From: JABDPF01 sp036351055
Lineage (GTDB): Bacteria; Pseudomonadota; Gammaproteobacteria; Xanthomonadales; SZUA-36
Assembly (NCBI GenBank): GCA_036351055.1
Contig: JAZBOH010000095.1
Span: forward strand, 1-43,201
Direction: 5' to 3'
DNA: 43,201 nucleotides
Shown: positions 16,306 through 23,877 of the stretch, piece by piece
Numbering within the stretch: the first letter of the stretch is position 1
Layout: every line of letters begins with the position of its first letter
Program-made: the position numbers and the translations under genes
Notes under the pieces: generated by a model
What the model was told of the DNA's origin: nothing
Seen by the model: only the letters and a program-made list of their open reading frames with translations
Databases searched by the model: none

Positions 16306-16444
16306 GGGGCCGGATACATTAAAACGTGAAAAATGTATCCGGCCCCATTTATTGGGTGTTTTTAAGTCATTGATGTAAAAAGAAATTAGAAAAATATTGA
16401 AAAGGGGCCGGATACATTTAATGGCGAAAAATGTATCCGGCCCC
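16306..16444. repeat. Convergent-3'-end repeat cluster 2 (GGGGCCGGATACATTT)
   Basis: Two inverted pairs. Direct copies lie at 16306-16321 (last base A) and 16404-16419; inverted copies lie at 16331-16346 and 16429-16444. Each pair makes a 15- or 16-bp stem with a nine-base loop, strong enough for termination in both directions. The cluster separates the AhpD-like gene (+) from the isp2 gene (-), whose stop lies five bases away. Confidence 0.92.
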
Positions 16445-16449
16445 TTTTT

Positions 16450-17751
16450 CTAGACGTTGGTGGCCAGGTGGGGTTTGGCGTCGAAGGGGTGGGGGTCGTC
16501 TTCGATCAGGTGCTCGGCCAGGAGTTCGACCAGGCTTTCCAGTTCGCGGTCCCACTTCCAGTAGTCCTTGCTGCCGTCCATGGTCAGGCGGCAGTTGGCA
16601 CAGGCGGAGATCATCATGCCGGCGCCGGTGTCCTCGACCTGTTTCATCTTGATCTGGAACACCTTGTGGCGCAGGTCGGCCGCGCGTTCCATCGCCTGCA
16701 CGCCGCCACCGCCGCCGCAGCACCAGTTCATGTCACCGGTCGGCGTCATCTCGCGGAAATCGGTTGCGTCTTCCAGCAGGTGGCGGGCCGCCTGCGTGGC
16801 GCCGCCGCGGCGCGAGATCTGGCAGGGATCGTGGTAGGTGATCGCACCTTCCATGGGGCGGAAACTGATCTTTCCTGCCGACTTGAGTTGTGACAGGTAC
16901 TCGGTAATGTGCAGCACCTCGAAGGGCAATGGCCGCCCGAGGATGTTGGCGCCCGACCAGCGCAACACGCCATAGGCGTGACCGCATTCCGGGATGACCA
17001 GGGTCTTGGCTCCGATGGCCTCCGCCGTATCGACCAGGCGGTCGATGGCCAGCTTGGCCAGGTCGGGTTTGCCGGCCAGGAAGCCGAAGTTGGTGGCCTC
17101 GTAGCCCTCGGTGCTGAAGGTCCAGTCGACGCCGGCCTGGTTCATCAGCCGCGCCATCGCAACGATGGATTTCGGGTATTTCATCAGCTCGATGGAGGAC
17201 ACGGTCAGCAGCACTTCGGCTTGGTCCTTGTCCAGTGGCAGGTCGACCTCGTAGTCGTCCTCCAGCCATTCCACGCGGCCGTCGAACACCGCGGGCGTCA
17301 CGCCCAGCGGGCTGCCTTTCTCACGCACGTTCTCGGCGGCCTTCATGAAGTCTGCCGGTCCGCGGCCCGCGGCGGCAAAGGCCGAACGCGAGGCCGAAAC
17401 GATCGAGGCGATGTCGATGCCCATCGGGCAGACCTGGGTGCAGCGGCCGCACATGGTGCAGCTGTCAAACAGGAGTTCTTCCCATTCCTGCAGGTCTTCC
17501 TCGGTTATGGCCGGGCCGCCGAACCACTTCCAGGGCCACAGTGTTTTCTTGTGCGCCCTGGCCATCGGGAACAGCTTGTAAGCCGGGGTGTATTTCGGGT
17601 CGCCGGTGACCTCGTAAAAATGGCAGGCCGTTGCGCAGAGCCCGCAGCGTACACAGGACTCCAGGTAGGAAGCCAGGTTGCCACTGTTGAGCGCCAGGAA
17701 GCGATCGGCTGCGGCTTGTGCGTCAGTTTTTGAAGTTGCTTGATCAGTCAT
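16450..17751 (-). CDS. isp2: Isp2-type iron-sulfur subunit of the [NiFe] hydrogenase (HdrD/GlpC-like)
   Basis: The protein is 433 residues. Two [4Fe-4S] ferredoxin motifs are present: Cys33, 36, 39, 43 (CVRCGLCATAC) and Cys98, 101, 104, 108 (CTMCGRCTQVC). Two CCG-type domains follow, with HDPCQISRR, WCCGGGGG and SACANC. This matches HdrD and the Isp2 proteins of Thiocapsa and Allochromatium hydrogenases. It likely sits on the cytoplasmic face with cytochrome Isp1 and passes electrons from H2 to a quinone or heterodisulfide-like acceptor. It is the last gene of the operon, two bases after the large-subunit stop, and ends at a repeat cluster. Confidence 0.88.
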   Translation of the reverse strand: MTDQATSKTDAQAAADRFLALNSGNLASYLESCVRCGLCATACHFYEVTGDPKYTPAYKLFPMARAHKKTLWPWKWFGGPAITEEDLQEWEELLFDSCTMCGRCTQVCPMGIDIASIVSASRSAFAAAGRGPADFMKAAENVREKGSPLGVTPAVFDGRVEWLEDDYEVDLPLDKDQAEVLLTVSSIELMKYPKSIVAMARLMNQAGVDWTFSTEGYEATNFGFLAGKPDLAKLAIDRLVDTAEAIGAKTLVIPECGHAYGVLRWSGANILGRPLPFEVLHITEYLSQLKSAGKISFRPMEGAITYHDPCQISRRGGATQAARHLLEDATDFREMTPTGDMNWCCGGGGGVQAMERAADLRHKVFQIKMKQVEDTGAGMMISACANCRLTMDGSKDYWKWDRELESLVELLAEHLIEDDPHPFDAKPHLATNV

Positions 17752-17753
17752 GG

Positions 17754-19490
17754 TTAGCTCACCTTTACCTGTACCAGTTCCTCACCATCCGGGTCATTCA
17801 CATGCACCGCGCAGGCAATGCAGGGGTCAAAACTGTGAATGGTGCGCTGGATCTCGAGCGGCTGGTCTTCAACGGCCAGCTGGTGGTTGTCCATCAGCGC
17901 CGCCTCGTAAGCGCCCGGCTGGCCGGAAGGGTCACGCGGGCCGGCGTTCCAGGTGCTGGGCACCACCGCCTGGTAGTTGTCGATCTTGCCGTCCTTGATC
18001 ACGATGTAGTGCGCCAGGCCGCCGCGCGGAGCTTCCATGAAGCCGACGCCCTTGCTTTCTTTCGGCCAGGTCGATGGATTCCATTTCTGGTCGTTGTGCA
18101 CGTCCAGGTTGCCGGTCTTGATGTTGCCCATCAGTTCGTCCAGCCAGGAATCCATCTGGTCGGCGATGATCTTGGTCTCCAGCGTGCGCGCCGCGGTGCG
18201 GCCGAGGGTGGAGAACAGTGCATCGATCGGCGCGTCCAGTTTGCCCAGCGCCATGTTGGCCAGTTCCTGCGTCGGTTCGTGTCCGGAAGCATAGAGCATC
18301 AGTACCCGGGCCAGCGGGCCGACTTCCATGGCGTGGCCTTTCCAGCGCGGCGCTTTCAGCCAAGAGTAGCTGGCATCCACGTCGAGGTGTTCATACGGTG
18401 GCTCCGGTCCGGTGTAATTGAGCGTGGTTTCCCCGGCGTGCGGGTGCAGCCCGGTATCCTTGCCGCCCGAGTAGTCGTACCAGGAGTGGCTGACAAATTA
18501 CTGCACCTGCGACGGGTCGTAGAGGTCGATTTCATGGATGGTGGAGAGGTCCCGCCCCAGGATGGCGCCGGCCGGAAGCATTTGTCCGCCGCCCATCGCG
18601 GAGGGGAAGTCACCAAAAGTCATGAAATTCCCAAGGCCCTCGCCGCGGGCAAACCAGTCCTTGTAGAAACCAGCGATGGCCAGCGTATCCGGCACGTACA
18701 CCTGGTCGACGAAGGCGCGCATGCGCTTGATGATGTCGCGCACCTGGCCCAGCGTCACGATATTGGTCGCCGTCGAGGCCGATCCGCCGGTGGCTGAGCT
18801 GGGGTCGTTGCTGATCGGGGAGGGCATGCCGCCCACGATGAAGTTCGGGTGCGGGTTCTTGCCGCCGAAAATGGTGTGGATCTGCACCACGTTGCGCTGC
18901 CACTCGAGCGCTTCCAGGTAATGCGCCACGGCCATCAGGTTGGCTTCGGGCGGCAGGCGGTAGTCAGGGTGGCCGTAGTAGCCGTTGGCGAAAATGCCCA
19001 ACTGGCCCGCTTCGACAAAATTTTTCAGTTTCGTCTGCGTATCCGCGAAATAGCCCGGGCTGGACTTGGCGTAGCTGGAAATCGACTGCGCCAGTTCGGA
19101 GGTGGCTTTCGGGTCGGCCGACAGGGCCGAAACCACGTCCACCCAGTCCAGCGCATGCAGGTGGTAGAAATGCATGACGTGATCGTGCACGTACTGGGCG
19201 CCGATCATCAGGTTGCGAATCAACTGGGCGTTGGCGGGCACTTCGATACCGAGGGCGTCTTCCACCGAGCGCACCGAGGCGATGCCGTGCACCAGGGTGC
19301 AGACGCCGCAGATGCGCTGGGCGAAAGCCCAGGCGTCGCGCGGGTCACGGCCCTGCAGGATCAGCTCGATGCCACGCACCATGGTGCCGGAACTCCAGGC
19401 GCTGGTGATCTGCCCGTCGCTGGACCGTTCCGCCTCGATGCGCAGATGTCCTTCAATACGGGTGATCGGATCAACTACAACTCGTGTCAT
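17754..19490 (-). pseudogene. hynL: [NiFe] hydrogenase large subunit interrupted by an in-frame TAA
   Basis: Two pieces in the same frame form one 578-codon large subunit. The first (19490-18501) has the N-terminal nickel motif RICGVCTLVH (Cys61, Cys64). A TAA stands at codon 331 (18500-18498). Past it the frame continues without further damage: FVSHSWYDYSGGKDTGLHPH, a GETTLNYTGP segment and finally DPCIACAVH (Cys557, Cys560), followed by a 15-residue tail that the maturation protease would remove after His563. The four nickel-binding cysteines are split by the stop, so a truncated product would be inactive. Relatives have Glu, Lys or Gln at this point, one base away from TAA. The start has a GGAGAA site and lies 12 bases after isp1. 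The cause may be recent inactivation, readthrough or a sequence error. Confidence 0.9.
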
Positions 19491-19502
19491 GGTGGATTCT
19501 CC

Positions 19503-20162
19503 TTACAGCTGGGCGCCGCGGTGGTTGAGGTGGGCGCCGGTCTGGCTGCGGGTGACGAAGACCAGGAAGAAGTGCATCAGCTTACCGAACGGCAGGTAGA
19601 CCAGTAACAGGGCGACGCTGAGGATATGCAGCGCCAGCAGGGTTTCATACCGCGCCCCGAGGTGGGTGGTGGCGATAATGCCGGTCAGCACGGGCAGGAA
19701 GGTCACGAACCAGCTGAAGTAATCGTCGAAGGTCGAAATAATGCGCTGCGCCGGGTTGGACATGCGCATGACCAGGGCGGCGATCAGCGAGATCAGGGTG
19801 ACGATGCTGACGGCGTAAATCACGTTGTTGGGCAGGTGCCCCCAGTACAGCCCCGTCAGGTCCTGGAAAAACAGGATATGCGGCAGCAACAAAAACACGA
19901 TGATCGCCAGGCCGATGTGGAACACGTAGCCGTTGATCAGGGTGAACAGGGTGCGTTCCTTGTAGGCAGACAGCGGCCACATGCGTCGCGCAATTTCCTT
20001 GAGTGCCGCGATGACGACCGGTCTTTCACGCCTGCTGCCCTGCGAGGAATCCTTGCTGCGCCACATGAACACCAGCGAGGCGATACGGAAAAAGATACCG
20101 GCGATAAACACGGTGATCGCGAAGGTCAGCGCGGGACCGCGTGCAAATTCAAGAAGTTCCAT
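19503..20162 (-). CDS. isp1: Isp1-type membrane cytochrome b of the [NiFe] hydrogenase
   Basis: The protein is 219 residues with about five transmembrane helices, resembling nitrate reductase gamma subunit (NarI) and the Isp1 proteins of purple sulfur bacteria. Candidate heme ligands are His in NGYVFHIGLA and in LLALHILSVALLLVYLPFGKLMHFF. It should carry two b hemes and link the periplasmic small/large subunit pair to Isp2 and the quinone pool. The ATG overlaps the small-subunit stop by one base (TAATG), so translation is coupled. Confidence 0.9.
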   Translation of the reverse strand: MELLEFARGPALTFAITVFIAGIFFRIASLVFMWRSKDSSQGSRRERPVVIAALKEIARRMWPLSAYKERTLFTLINGYVFHIGLAIIVFLLLPHILFFQDLTGLYWGHLPNNVIYAVSIVTLISLIAALVMRMSNPAQRIISTFDDYFSWFVTFLPVLTGIIATTHLGARYETLLALHILSVALLLVYLPFGKLMHFFLVFVTRSQTGAHLNHRGAQL

Positions 20163-21274
20163 TATTTGGTCTCCTCTGCGGGGGTGGCGGCGGCCGCGGC
20201 GGCGGCTTTCATCACCTTGTCTCTCTTGCTGCGCACGGCGACAGCGCTGGCGGCGCCGATCGCGGCTCCGGCAACGGCCGCACCGGCGGCGTACTTGAGC
20301 GCGTCATCCTTGGCCGTGGACAGCGGTTTGTAGAAACCACCGAGGTCCCAGAAGCCGGGTTCCGAGCAACCCAGGCAGCCGTGGCCGGACTGGATCGGGA
20401 AGGACACGCCGCCGTTCCACTTCAGCGTGGCGCAGGCGTTGTAGGTAACCGGGCCCTTGCAGCCGACTTCGTAGAGGCACCAGCCCTGGCGCGCGCCCTC
20501 GTCGTCGAAGCTCTTGGCAAACATGCCTTTTTCATAAAACGGCCGGCGGTAGCAGCGGTCGTGGATCGCTTCGCCGAAAAAGGCCTTGGGGCGGCCGAGG
20601 TGATCGAGTTCCGGGATGTCGGCAAACGACAGCAGGTAGGCGATGGTGCCGGTCATGGCTTCCGGGATCGGCGGGCAACCGGAAATATTGATCACCGGCT
20701 TGTCGGTCAGTTCGGACACCGCCACCGCCCCGGTCGGGTTCGGATTGGCGGCCGGGATACCGCCAAAGGTGGCGCAACTGCCAACCGCGATAATCGCCTT
20801 GGCGTGGGCCACCGTGTCTTCGAACATCTGGCGGTTGGAAATGCCGGCAATGGTCGAATAACCCGGGTTGGCCAGCGGTATCGAGCCGTCGACCACGACC
20901 AGGTATTCCCCCTTGTTTTCCTCCATGGCCTGCTCGCGCGCCGCCTCGGCGGCGTGGCCGGAGGCGTTTTGCAGGGTGTGGTGGTAGTCCAGCGAGATGA
21001 AGTCGAAGATCAGGTCCTCGATCGACGGCGAGGAGGCCCTGGTGATCGATTCCGTGCAGCCCGTGCATTCCTGGAATGAAAGCCAGATGACCGACTGGCG
21101 CCGGGCCTTGGCCAGGCCGTCCGCGATGGCGGTCGCAGCCGTCGCCGGCAGGGCCATGATCGAGGCCGTGTAGGAAGCGAACTTGAGGAAGCTGCGCCGC
21201 GAGACGCCGCGTTCTGCCAGCATTTCGCCCAGCGTCTGGTTCGCCTTGTTGTTTTGCAGTGTGTTGTCAGCCAT
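20162..21274 (-). CDS. hynS: [NiFe] hydrogenase small subunit, Tat-exported
   Basis: The protein is 370 residues from the ATG at 21274, chosen for its GGAGG site and because it gives a twin-arginine signal (SRRSFLKF, Arg26-Arg27); the 49 upstream codons are run-in. The proximal cluster motif CTGCTES begins at Cys70. Further cysteines (AVGSCATFGG, ISGCPPIPE, DRCYRR, WCLYEVGCKGP, HGCLGCSE) bind three Fe-S clusters that carry electrons out of the active site. A C-terminal hydrophobic helix (Gly/Ala-rich, before RSKRDK) should anchor it in the membrane. The Tat signal places the enzyme in the periplasm with the large subunit as a hitchhiker. The gene order with isp1 identifies an Isp-type (group 1e) uptake hydrogenase. 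Confidence 0.95.
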   Translation of the reverse strand: MADNTLQNNKANQTLGEMLAERGVSRRSFLKFASYTASIMALPATAATAIADGLAKARRQSVIWLSFQECTGCTESITRASSPSIEDLIFDFISLDYHHTLQNASGHAAEAAREQAMEENKGEYLVVVDGSIPLANPGYSTIAGISNRQMFEDTVAHAKAIIAVGSCATFGGIPAANPNPTGAVAVSELTDKPVINISGCPPIPEAMTGTIAYLLSFADIPELDHLGRPKAFFGEAIHDRCYRRPFYEKGMFAKSFDDEGARQGWCLYEVGCKGPVTYNACATLKWNGGVSFPIQSGHGCLGCSEPGFWDLGGFYKPLSTAKDDALKYAAGAAVAGAAIGAASAVAVRSKRDKVMKAAAAAAATPAEETK

Positions 21275-21692
21275 TGGTGGCCTCCGCTTGGGATGGGTGG
21301 TTTTCCAGTATTTCCTGCTTGATGCGCAGGGCGGCCGCTTCAATGTCGGCTGCATGTGTGACCAGGATGCCGGGTACGGGGCATACCGCGATTTCTTCGG
21401 ACGAGATCTTGTCGCCGGCACCGCGGTGGCGTATCCACCAGGCCCCTGCGTAGGCGGTTTCCCACACGCTCGAGCGCCCCGAGACTTCCAGTTCCGCGGT
21501 CACTTCGCCGCGCCCCAGCAGTTCTTCGAGTTGCTGGCGGTCGGCTTCGGTCAGGGGCAGGCTGCGCAGGTCGATCGAGGAAGTGGTGCCGTCCGTGGCC
21601 AGGGACTCCAGCATGCGGGCCACTTCGGCCACGATGGAGCGGGCCATGCCCGTGATGTTTTCCGTCTGGCAGGGGGCGCCGTTGGAATGCAT
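21267..21692 (-). CDS. HupH/HyaF C-terminal-domain hydrogenase accessory protein
   Basis: The protein is 141 residues from an ATG overlapping the stop of the maturation protease (TGATG), with GGAGG ten bases upstream. The visible pattern, LLGRGEVTAELEVSGRSSVWETAYAGAWWIRH and then the VPGILVTHAADI end, is that of the HupH C-terminal domain (PF04809), which in HyaF/HupH proteins helps mature or assemble the small subunit. Only this domain is present, so it is a short form. Its 3' end overlaps the small-subunit start by eight bases. The position directly before hynS fits a role in small-subunit assembly. Confidence 0.8.
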   Translation of the reverse strand: MHSNGAPCQTENITGMARSIVAEVARMLESLATDGTTSSIDLRSLPLTEADRQQLEELLGRGEVTAELEVSGRSSVWETAYAGAWWIRHRGAGDKISSEEIAVCPVPGILVTHAADIEAAALRIKQEILENHPSQAEATNG

Positions 21693-22192
21693 CAGGCGGC
21701 TTCCTCCGCGTGACACCACTCGCCGGCGAGCCGGTTGATGAGTTCACAGGCCGGCTCGATAGCCGCGTTGACCGCGGGGGTGAACTCGGTGCCCCAGTCG
21801 GTGCAGCCCGGCTGGATGGCGACCAGCGCCCTTTGCGCCGGCATGCGCCCACAGATCGCCGCGGCGCCAAACAGGTCGAGCAACGCCACCTCGTGCACGG
21901 TGCGGCGCTTGCCGGACAGTTGCTTGTCGATTTCGCGGTTGTGGAATACGCGCATGGCGCCGGGTTCGGCGCCCAGTTCCGAGGCGTCGACGACGATGAC
22001 GGCAAAGGCGTCCTCGATCTCCGGCAGCAGGGCCAGGCCGATGGTGCCGCCGTCGACAAGGTGCAATGAAGGGTGGCTGTTTTCTGAAGACCTGAGCGTC
22101 TCGATGATGTGAATGCCGATGCCGTCGTCCTGCATCAGGGTATTACCCACACCCATCACGAGGACCTTTTTGCTGTTAACGGCTTCAGACAT
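21692..22192 (-). CDS. hynD: Hydrogenase maturation protease (HyaD/HupD family)
   Basis: The protein is 166 residues. It is an endopeptidase that removes the C-terminal tail of the nickel-loaded large subunit. Evidence: the GVGNTLMQDDGIGIH opening with the first acidic nickel ligand, VVDASELG (Asp69) and RRTVHEVALLDLFG (His100), which match the three metal-sensing residues of HybD. The substrate cleavage site is present in the large subunit encoded downstream. It is the first gene of the minus-strand hydrogenase operon. A TATACT hexamer (22225-22220 on the minus strand) lies about 30 bases upstream and could be its -10. The ribosome site is weak. Confidence 0.93.
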   Translation of the reverse strand: MSEAVNSKKVLVMGVGNTLMQDDGIGIHIIETLRSSENSHPSLHLVDGGTIGLALLPEIEDAFAVIVVDASELGAEPGAMRVFHNREIDKQLSGKRRTVHEVALLDLFGAAAICGRMPAQRALVAIQPGCTDWGTEFTPAVNAAIEPACELINRLAGEWCHAEEAA

Positions 22193-22288
22193 TGAAATCA
22201 GAGCTCACATTAGAATATTAGTATACCTTAATAGAAGCTTAATGGGCGCTGGATTGCAATACGGTGTTGCCCGTAGTGAGGGTCATGC

Positions 22289-22329
22289 TTGATCAAAGTC
22301 AAGCAAAGTGGGGGAGACTGGAATAAAAT
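22289..22329 (+). promoter_or_regulatory. FNR/Anr-type site and -10 box of the hyp operon
   Basis: TTGATCAAAGTCAA at 22289-22302 matches the FNR consensus TTGAT-N4-ATCAA with one mismatch. TAAAAT at 22324-22329 matches the -10 consensus at five of six positions. The predicted start near 22336 puts the site's centre at about -41, the class II activator position. For the opposite operon, with a TATACT -10 at 22220-22225, the same site lies near -82. Both hydrogenase operons would thus be induced without oxygen. Confidence 0.68.
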
Positions 22330-22352
22330 TCCAATCAGTACATTAATTATGT

Positions 22353-22414
22353 TGTGGGAGTGGCTTTGGCCACGATTGGTTTTTCATTTTTTCGCGGCTG
22401 AAGCCGCTCCCACA
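22353..22414. repeat. REP doublet in the hypC leader
   Basis: TGTGGGAGTGGCTTTGGCCA and, in inverted orientation, GCGGCTGAAGCCGCTCCCACA, separated by an AT-rich spacer with T runs. The left copy carries changes (GGCCA in place of GCCGC), and the right copy is canonical. It lies in the untranslated leader 28 bases before the hypC ATG. Confidence 0.88.
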
Positions 22415-22441
22415 AATAAAGACAACCTGGAGAAACTGTTT

Positions 22442-22687
22442 ATGTGCCTGGGCGTCCCCATGCGAATCGTTGAAATCGACGGCTTCAATGCCCGCTGCGA
22501 AGCGCGCGGCATCGAGCGTAAGGCCAGCCTGTTCCTACTGCAGCATGAAAATGTCCAGGTCGGCGACATGGTGATGATCCACGTCGGCAATGCCATCCAG
22601 AAGATGAGCGAAGAGGAGGCGCTGTCGGCCTGGGAGATCTACGACGAGATGTTGGCGCTCGAAGACGAGGCCAGCGGCCGTGCATGA
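22442..22687 (+). CDS. hypC: HypC hydrogenase maturation chaperone
   Basis: The protein is 81 residues. It begins MCLGVPMRIVEI: Cys2 is the conserved residue that binds the iron centre and HypD or the large-subunit precursor. The middle VQVGDMVMIHVGNAIQKM segment is typical. HypC carries the Fe(CN)2CO unit from HypD to the large subunit. The ATG at 22442 has GGAG nine bases upstream. An upstream in-frame run would include the REP sequence and is rejected. It is the first gene of the hyp operon and overlaps hypA by eight bases. Confidence 0.95.
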   Translation: MCLGVPMRIVEIDGFNARCEARGIERKASLFLLQHENVQVGDMVMIHVGNAIQKMSEEEALSAWEIYDEMLALEDEASGRA

Positions 22688-23024
22688 ACTGTCGGTCTGC
22701 CAGGGCCTGATCCGGCAGGTGGAACAGATCGCGGCGCAGAATCAGGCGTCGTCGGTGGACCGGATCCTGCTGCGGGTCGGCCTGCTGTCCGGTGTCGAAC
22801 CAGACTTACTGAAACACGCGTTCAGCATCGCCCGCGAAGGCACCGTGGCCGCACATGCCAGGCTGGAAGTGGAAACGGGCCCGGTACGGGTAAAGTGCCG
22901 GGAATGCGGCGGCAGCGGCGCAGTGACCGTGAATTGCCTGCTGTGCCCTGATTGCGGCGGCTGGCAGGTGGACGTGACGGAAGGCGAGGAGATGCTGCTC
23001 CTGAGCCTGGATCTGGAAACATAA
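22680..23024 (+). CDS. hypA: HypA nickel metallochaperone
   Basis: The protein is 114 residues from a GTG. The N-terminal MHELSVC holds the nickel ligand His2 and Glu3. The zinc site is canonical: Cys73, Cys76 (CREC) and Cys89, Cys92 (CPDC). HypA works with HypB to insert nickel into the large subunit. Its start overlaps the hypC stop, and a REP doublet lies directly after its stop. Confidence 0.95.
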   Translation: MHELSVCQGLIRQVEQIAAQNQASSVDRILLRVGLLSGVEPDLLKHAFSIAREGTVAAHARLEVETGPVRVKCRECGGSGAVTVNCLLCPDCGGWQVDVTEGEEMLLLSLDLET

Positions 23025-23026
23025 TC

Positions 23027-23078
23027 TGTGGGAGCGGCTTTAGCCGCGATTAACTTCGCGGCTAAAGCCGCTCCCACA
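23027..23078. repeat. REP doublet between hypA and hypB
   Basis: TGTGGGAGCGGCTTTAGCCG faces CGGCTAAAGCCGCTCCCACA with a short AT-rich spacer; total length 52 bases. It is an almost perfect hairpin and begins three bases after the hypA stop. Copies of this kind can stabilise or end upstream transcripts, so the balance between hypCA and hypBDFE could be affected. Confidence 0.93.
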
Positions 23079-23099
23079 TGGAGCAAAGGAGAACCACCC

Positions 23100-23873
23100 A
23101 TGTGTGATACATGCGGCTGCAATGTAACCCCGGGCAACGCCCACCTGGTCGACAAGACCACGGTTGACGTGCTCACCAACCTGTTGCACGAGAACGACCA
23201 CGTGGCCGCGCACAACCGCGAACACTTCGAACGCCACGGCGTCCTGGCCGTCAACCTGATGTCGTCGCCGGGGTCCGGCAAGACCAGCCTGCTGGAAGCC
23301 ACCATCGAAGCGCTGGGCGACGAGCTCTCCATCGCCGTGGTCGAGGGCGACCTGGAAACCGAGAACGACGCCGACCGCATCCGCGCACGCGGTGTGCCGG
23401 CGGTGCAGATCACCACCGGCCAGGCCTGCCACCTGGACGCGCACATGGTGCACGACGCCCTGCACGGCATGGACCTGGACGGCATCGACGTGCTGTTTAT
23501 CGAAAACGTCGGCAACCTGGTGTGCCCGGCCAGTTTCGACCTCGGTCACCACGCCAACGTCACCCTGCTGTCGGTCACCGAGGGCGACGACAAGCCGGCC
23601 AAGTACCCGGTGATGTTCCGCGCGGCCGACCTGGTGCTGCTGAGCAAAACCGATTTCCTGGAAATGATCGACGATTTCGACACGGCCAAGGCCGAGCGGC
23701 ACGTGCGTGAACTGGCCAATGCCGCCCCCGTGCTGAGCCTGTCCGTGCGACGGCCGGAGACCCTGGCGCCCTGGTTCGACTGGCTGCGGGGGTCGATTGC
23801 GACCCTGCGCGACGGCCAGCAGATGACGCCCAAAGTACAGCCCGAAGGCGCTGCCGTTCACACGGCCTCCTGA
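23100..23873 (+). CDS. hypB: HypB GTPase, nickel insertion
   Basis: The protein is 257 residues from the ATG at 23100 (AAGGAG site); a longer frame starts inside the REP and is rejected. The N-terminal CDTCGC (Cys2, Cys5, Cys7) is the high-affinity nickel motif. The P-loop SSPGSGKTS (Lys61), the EGDLETENDADR segment and the SKTDF guanine motif identify the SIMIBI GTPase. The ITTGQACHLDAHMV segment holds the metal site at the dimer interface (Cys and His). No poly-His tail is present, so it is not a nickel-storage form. It delivers nickel together with HypA. Confidence 0.96.
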   Translation: MCDTCGCNVTPGNAHLVDKTTVDVLTNLLHENDHVAAHNREHFERHGVLAVNLMSSPGSGKTSLLEATIEALGDELSIAVVEGDLETENDADRIRARGVPAVQITTGQACHLDAHMVHDALHGMDLDGIDVLFIENVGNLVCPASFDLGHHANVTLLSVTEGDDKPAKYPVMFRAADLVLLSKTDFLEMIDDFDTAKAERHVRELANAAPVLSLSVRRPETLAPWFDWLRGSIATLRDGQQMTPKVQPEGAAVHTAS

Positions 23874-23877
23874 GTTG

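Noticed and set aside
18498..18500. Selenocysteine or pyrrolysine codon in the hydrogenase large subunit
   Set aside because: The codon is TAA; those recodings use TGA and TAG. The position also does not correspond to a nickel cysteine.
22289..22441. Longer HypC start at 22289
   Set aside because: It would include the FNR site, promoter and REP; the family starts MCLGVP at 22442.
23028..23099. Longer HypB start at 23028
   Set aside because: The extra N-terminus is read from the REP doublet; the ATG at 23100 has the ribosome site and the CDTCGC start.
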